Of a stretch of 64,000 nt of DNA, positions 56,324 to 64,000 are shown piece after piece. This stretch comes from Rhizobium sp. AAP43 (GTDB lineage: Bacteria; Pseudomonadota; Alphaproteobacteria; Rhizobiales; Rhizobiaceae): contig NZ_LJHS01000005.1 in the NCBI RefSeq assembly GCF_001296045.1, forward strand, positions 310,001-374,000, written 5' to 3'. The first letter of the stretch is position 1; each line of letters starts with the position of its first letter. The notes beneath the pieces were generated by a model. It was not told the origin of the DNA. It saw only the letters and a list, made by a program, of their open reading frames with translations, and ran no database searches. The position numbers and the translations under genes are program-made.

Positions 56324-56467
56324 TTTGAAGATCCGGGGCGAAAGTTTTCGGGCGTCAAGCGATGGTCACAGGGTCCTGTCAGGATCTCGGCAGCATCGCT
56401 GGCGCCCATCTGCGCCGGGTTCTCGGCAAACAAGCCGGCTAGACCGGCATTAACGGAGGAAAAGGCA

Positions 56468-61186
<4,719 letters not shown>

Positions 61187-61196
61187 TTGCCACCTC

Positions 61197-61242
61197 GACA
61201 TCCCGGATGGGCCGGGATGTCGCCGCCCACGGCCCGGCCGTG
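61197..61242 (+). promoter_or_regulatory. Two hairpins between gltB and gltD
   Basis: GACATCCCGG/CCGGGATGTC (61197-61221, ten perfect pairs) and CACGGCC/GGCCGTG (61228-61242) follow each other in the intergenic space. No T run follows, so they may set the relative amounts or stability of the two messages. Confidence 0.5.
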
Positions 61243-61273
61243 CAGTTGAAGCTCAGATTAGCAGGACTTTAAA

Positions 61274-62728
61274 ATGGGCAAGGTTACAGGTTTCATGGAA
61301 ATCGACCGGCAGGTGGCGAAGTATCAGCCGGCCTCCGACCGCATTCGCCATTTCCGCGAATTCACCATCCCGATGTCGGATCCCGAGGTGACCAAGCAGG
61401 CGGCGCGCTGCATGGACTGCGGCATTCCCTATTGCCATGGTCCGACCGGCTGTCCGGTGCATAACCAGATCCCGGACTGGAACGACCTCGTCTACAACAA
61501 CAAGTGGGAGGAGGCGATCCGCAACCTCCATTCCACCAACAACTTCCCGGAATTCACAGGCCGCGTCTGCCCGGCGCCCTGCGAGGAAGCCTGCACGCTG
61601 AACCTCGAAGATGCGCCGGTCGCGATCAAGACCGTCGAGCAGGCGATTGCCGACAAGGCCTATGAGCTTGGCTTCATCGTGCCGCAGCCGGCGACGATCC
61701 ATACCGGCAAGAAGGTGGCGATCATCGGCTCCGGTCCGTCGGGTCTCGCCGCTGCGCAGCAGCTTGGTCGTGCTGGCCATGAAGTCCATGTCTATGAGCG
61801 CGAAAGCAAGGCCGGTGGCCTGCTGCGTTACGGTATCCCGGACTTCAAGATGGAGAAGAACTTCATTGACCGCCGCGTCGAGCAGATGACGGGCGAAAAC
61901 GTGACCTTCCATTACGGCGTCAATGTCGGCGTCGACGTGACCGTCGAGCAGCTGCGGACCGACTACGACGCCGTGCTCTATTGCGGTGGATCGGAAACGC
62001 CGCGCGAAGCGGGCATTCCGGGCGTAGAACTCCAGGGCGTTCATGACGCGATGCCCTATCTGGTCCAGCAGAACCGCCGTGTCGGTCGCGAAAACATCGA
62101 CAGCGTCGGCTGGCCTGCCGATCCGATCCTGGCCGGTGGCAAGCACATCGTCGTGGTTGGCGGTGGTGACACGGCGTCGGACTGTGTCGGTACCGCTTTC
62201 CGCCAGGGCGCCGTGAAGGTTACCCAGCTCGACATCCGTCCGCGCCCGCCCCAGACCGAGGATAAGCTCGCCGTCTGGCCGTTCTGGGCAACGAAGATGC
62301 GGACCTCGTCCAGTCAGGCCGAGGGCGCCAACCGCGAATTCCAGGTGGCGACACTCGAATTCGTCGGCGAAGACGGTGTGCTGACCGGCGTGAAGTGCTG
62401 CCAGGTGGATGACAAGCGCAAGCCGATCCCCGGCACGGAATTCATCATCAAGGCTGATCTCGCCTTCATCGCCATCGGTTTTTCCGGTCCGTTCACCGAC
62501 AGCGTGCTGAAGGAACTGGACGGCAGCCTGACGCTCAATACCGACCGTCGCGGCTCGACCAATGTCGTGGCCAATGACAAGGACTACAAGACATCCGTCG
62601 ACAAGCTCTGGGCAGCGGGCGACGTGCGCCGTGGTCAGTCGCTGGTGGTCTGGGCCATCCGTGAGGGCCGTCAGGCGGCGCGCGCGATTGACGAGGCGCT
62701 GATGGGTGAAAGCATCTTGCCGCGCTAA
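61274..62728 (+). CDS. gltD: Glutamate synthase (NADPH) small subunit
   Basis: A 484-residue flavoprotein that passes electrons from NADPH to GltB. The N-terminal cysteine region for 4Fe-4S clusters is RCMDCGIPYCH and CPAPCEEACTL. An FAD site follows (IIGSGPSGLAAAQQLGRAGH), then FADH-contact RYGIPDFKMEK and an NADPH site (VVVGGGDTASDCVGTAFRQG). The C-terminal FAD segment is LWAAGDVRRGQSLVVWAI. The length and order are standard. A strong terminator follows. Confidence 0.97.
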   Translation: MGKVTGFMEIDRQVAKYQPASDRIRHFREFTIPMSDPEVTKQAARCMDCGIPYCHGPTGCPVHNQIPDWNDLVYNNKWEEAIRNLHSTNNFPEFTGRVCPAPCEEACTLNLEDAPVAIKTVEQAIADKAYELGFIVPQPATIHTGKKVAIIGSGPSGLAAAQQLGRAGHEVHVYERESKAGGLLRYGIPDFKMEKNFIDRRVEQMTGENVTFHYGVNVGVDVTVEQLRTDYDAVLYCGGSETPREAGIPGVELQGVHDAMPYLVQQNRRVGRENIDSVGWPADPILAGGKHIVVVGGGDTASDCVGTAFRQGAVKVTQLDIRPRPPQTEDKLAVWPFWATKMRTSSSQAEGANREFQVATLEFVGEDGVLTGVKCCQVDDKRKPIPGTEFIIKADLAFIAIGFSGPFTDSVLKELDGSLTLNTDRRGSTNVVANDKDYKTSVDKLWAAGDVRRGQSLVVWAIREGRQAARAIDEALMGESILPR

Positions 62729-62749
62729 GCGTGGCGGTGATGGAATGAC

Positions 62750-62781
62750 AAAGGGGTCGCCGGCGGGCGGCCCCTTTTTTT
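62750..62781 (+). terminator. Terminator after gltD
   Basis: AAGGGG-type arm with its partner CCCCTT around a GC-rich centre, then seven T. Confidence 0.85.
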
Positions 62782-62816
62782 GTCTTGCAGTGCTGGATGT
62801 CTGGCCGCGATGCCGG

Positions 62817-64000
62817 TCAGGGCGTCGCCGTCTTGCCCTGTGGGGTCGACGCGGCCGGCAGGCGGACATAATCAACGCGGCCCGGCGGTGGATCCGGTAG
62901 CTTGCCGGTTTCGACCAGTTGCTCGCGTGGGGTCGAAAAAGCAGACCGGGCCGGTTTAGTGCTGGCCCCCAGCAGTTCCGTCGCGCCGTCGAGTTCCGGG
63001 TCGAACAGGTCGATCGGCGGCGTGGTCATCGCCTGGCGCGTCTCGGTTGGGGCAAGCGTTGTGAGGTTCGGCAGGTTGCTGGCGTCAAGGCGGACAAGAT
63101 CCGGGCTGGTCATGTCACCAAGCAGGCGGCGCAGCGGCTTTTCGGCATAGAAGGCGAGCTTGCGCTTGCCGGAGGCTGTGAAGTTGATGCCGTCGCTGCC
63201 GCGCAGACGCACTGGCTGGCCATTGATGTCAGAGCCAGTCACGATAAAGCGACCGTCCTGATCGACGAAGCCATCCCAGACGTCGACGAATTCACCGCCG
63301 AGCTTTTCGGCGGTCGTCTGGTAGATCGTGTTGAGCCGCAGTGTGTCTGCCGTCATGCTTGGTGACTGGAAGGCTGTGAGCCCGACCCAGACAAGGGGGA
63401 TGCGGGCCTGGGTCGCGATCTGACCGAGGGCGGTCGCACGCGCGGCGTAGGCGGCGAACCATTCTTCGGTGCGGAATTCCAGGCGGCCAGTGTCCGTCAC
63501 CATCTGTTGCCGGTCGTTGGCGCCAATCTGGATGACCACGACGGTCGGTTTGATTTCCCCGATGAGGCGGGGCAGTTCGCCAGCCCAGTCGTGATAATCG
63601 GCGCGGACAAGGCCAGAGGAACCGTTGGAGCGGGTCTCGACCACGACGCCCGGGGAATCCTCGAAGGCGATCTTCAGGCCGTCACCGAGCCCGCCTGCGA
63701 CAAAATCGCCGATGACCAGCACCTTCTTCGCCGTTTCCAGCTTTGCCGGCGGTGGCGGTTTCACCTCGGCCCGTGCAGCCGGCTGGCGGGTCTTGATTGT
63801 CGTGACGCTGCGATTTGTTCTTGCACGGGGCTCTGCCTGACGCTGCGAGCGACGGACATCGCGCGGGGGCGGTGCGGGCTGATAGCGGGGTTGGCGATCA
63901 CCGAAGAAGAGATCCATCAGCGTGCGGCGACGCTCCGGTTGCTGCGCCTCTGCGGCCGGAATAAGCGCGGATAGGGCGATGAGGAGGCCAAGCAGCAGCG
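62817..64000 (-). CDS. Exported SGNH-hydrolase-like protein (DUF459), 5' end outside the window
   Basis: The frame runs off the window on the 5' side, so the start is missing. The visible first residues are a hydrophobic signal segment ending in IPAAEAQQ, then a basic proline-rich linker (about 60 residues). The SGNH fold follows: VLVIGDFVAGGLGDGL as block I (with Asp where a Ser is usual, GDFVAGG rather than GDSxxxG), VVVIQIGANDRQ as block III, and SDGINFTASGKRKLA as a block-V-like DG-N/H-F region. The nucleophile position therefore needs checking. The C-terminal third is Pro/Thr-rich. It is convergent with gltD. Confidence 0.8.
   Translation of the reverse strand, partial: LLLGLLIALSALIPAAEAQQPERRRTLMDLFFGDRQPRYQPAPPPRDVRRSQRQAEPRARTNRSVTTIKTRQPAARAEVKPPPPAKLETAKKVLVIGDFVAGGLGDGLKIAFEDSPGVVVETRSNGSSGLVRADYHDWAGELPRLIGEIKPTVVVIQIGANDRQQMVTDTGRLEFRTEEWFAAYAARATALGQIATQARIPLVWVGLTAFQSPSMTADTLRLNTIYQTTAEKLGGEFVDVWDGFVDQDGRFIVTGSDINGQPVRLRGSDGINFTASGKRKLAFYAEKPLRRLLGDMTSPDLVRLDASNLPNLTTLAPTETRQAMTTPPIDLFDPELDGATELLGASTKPARSAFSTPREQLVETGKLPDPPPGRVDYVRLPAASTPQGKTATP

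Larger units (their letters stand above)
56055..56467. other. Divergent leader region between the threonine aldolase gene and gltB
   Basis: These 413 bases contain no gene I can support. They hold two inverted repeats listed separately and a GGAGG ribosome-binding site at 56455-56459 for gltB. Confidence 0.5.

Overview
The window reads as a chromosomal segment of an alphaproteobacterium of the Rhizobiaceae (Rhizobium/Agrobacterium/Ensifer-like). The evidence is the GC-rich coding bias, a CpdR protein of the rhizobial type, an Omp25/RopB-like porin end, a glgP-glgB-glgC-glgA-pgm-glgX glycogen cluster, an arsR-aqpS-arsC-arsH operon, soxBDAG sarcosine oxidase, a small RNA of the MmgR (alpha-r8, old 'suhB motif') family, and a ROSE-like thermometer ahead of a small heat-shock gene. 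I saw no insertion sequence, prophage, CRISPR array, rRNA operon or origin. All assignments were read by eye from translated sequence and motifs; no database search was run.

Layout. 0-9 kb: end of a porin gene, a chemotaxis receptor, a WD40 protein with a histidine-rich COG0523 metal GTPase, a creatininase-family hydrolase, a MarR regulator, a LacI regulator with a 2-hydroxyacid dehydrogenase, and a small exported protein. 9-15 kb: a TRAP transporter whose binding protein converges on its two permease genes, a cytochrome aa3 subunit IV, a TPR lipoprotein and rpsU. 15-22.5 kb: the sarcosine oxidase operon behind a strongly dyad-rich promoter region, then DUF2314, DUF2332 and MaoC-like genes. 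22.6-36 kb: the glycogen operon, with an independently controlled arsenic operon lying between pgm and glgX. 36-46 kb: a TadG-like von Willebrand protein, a three-gene transglutaminase / ATP-grasp / alpha-E / DUF2126 operon, and a GDP-mannose precursor enzyme. 46-52 kb: an FAH-family hydrolase, a cysteine-cluster protein, tRNA-Val(GAC), cpdR, an N-formylglutamate amidohydrolase, the MmgR-like sRNA, hisN, a lysophospholipase-like hydrolase and hsp20. 52-55 kb: a bufferin-type RiPP operon (DUF2282 precursor, DUF692/MNIO enzyme, DUF2063 partner, DoxX protein). 55-64 kb: a threonine aldolase, gltB-gltD glutamate synthase and the 3' part of an SGNH-hydrolase gene that runs off the window.

How the parts work together. 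The glg genes make and degrade ADP-glucose-derived glycogen. The ars genes reduce arsenate and let arsenite leave through a channel, without a visible pump. soxBDAG oxidises sarcosine to glycine and a one-carbon unit. gltBD assimilates ammonium. The buf operon should make a secreted, cysteine-modified copper-binding peptide, and the COG0523/WD40 pair probably serves zinc homeostasis.

The most interesting items are the bufferin-like operon with a hairpin between precursor and enzyme genes, the uncharacterised transglutaminase/ATP-grasp/DUF2126 operon, the arsenic operon inside the glycogen cluster, the two small-RNA loci (one recognised, one only a candidate), and several unassigned inverted repeats in promoter regions of sox, gltB and manC.
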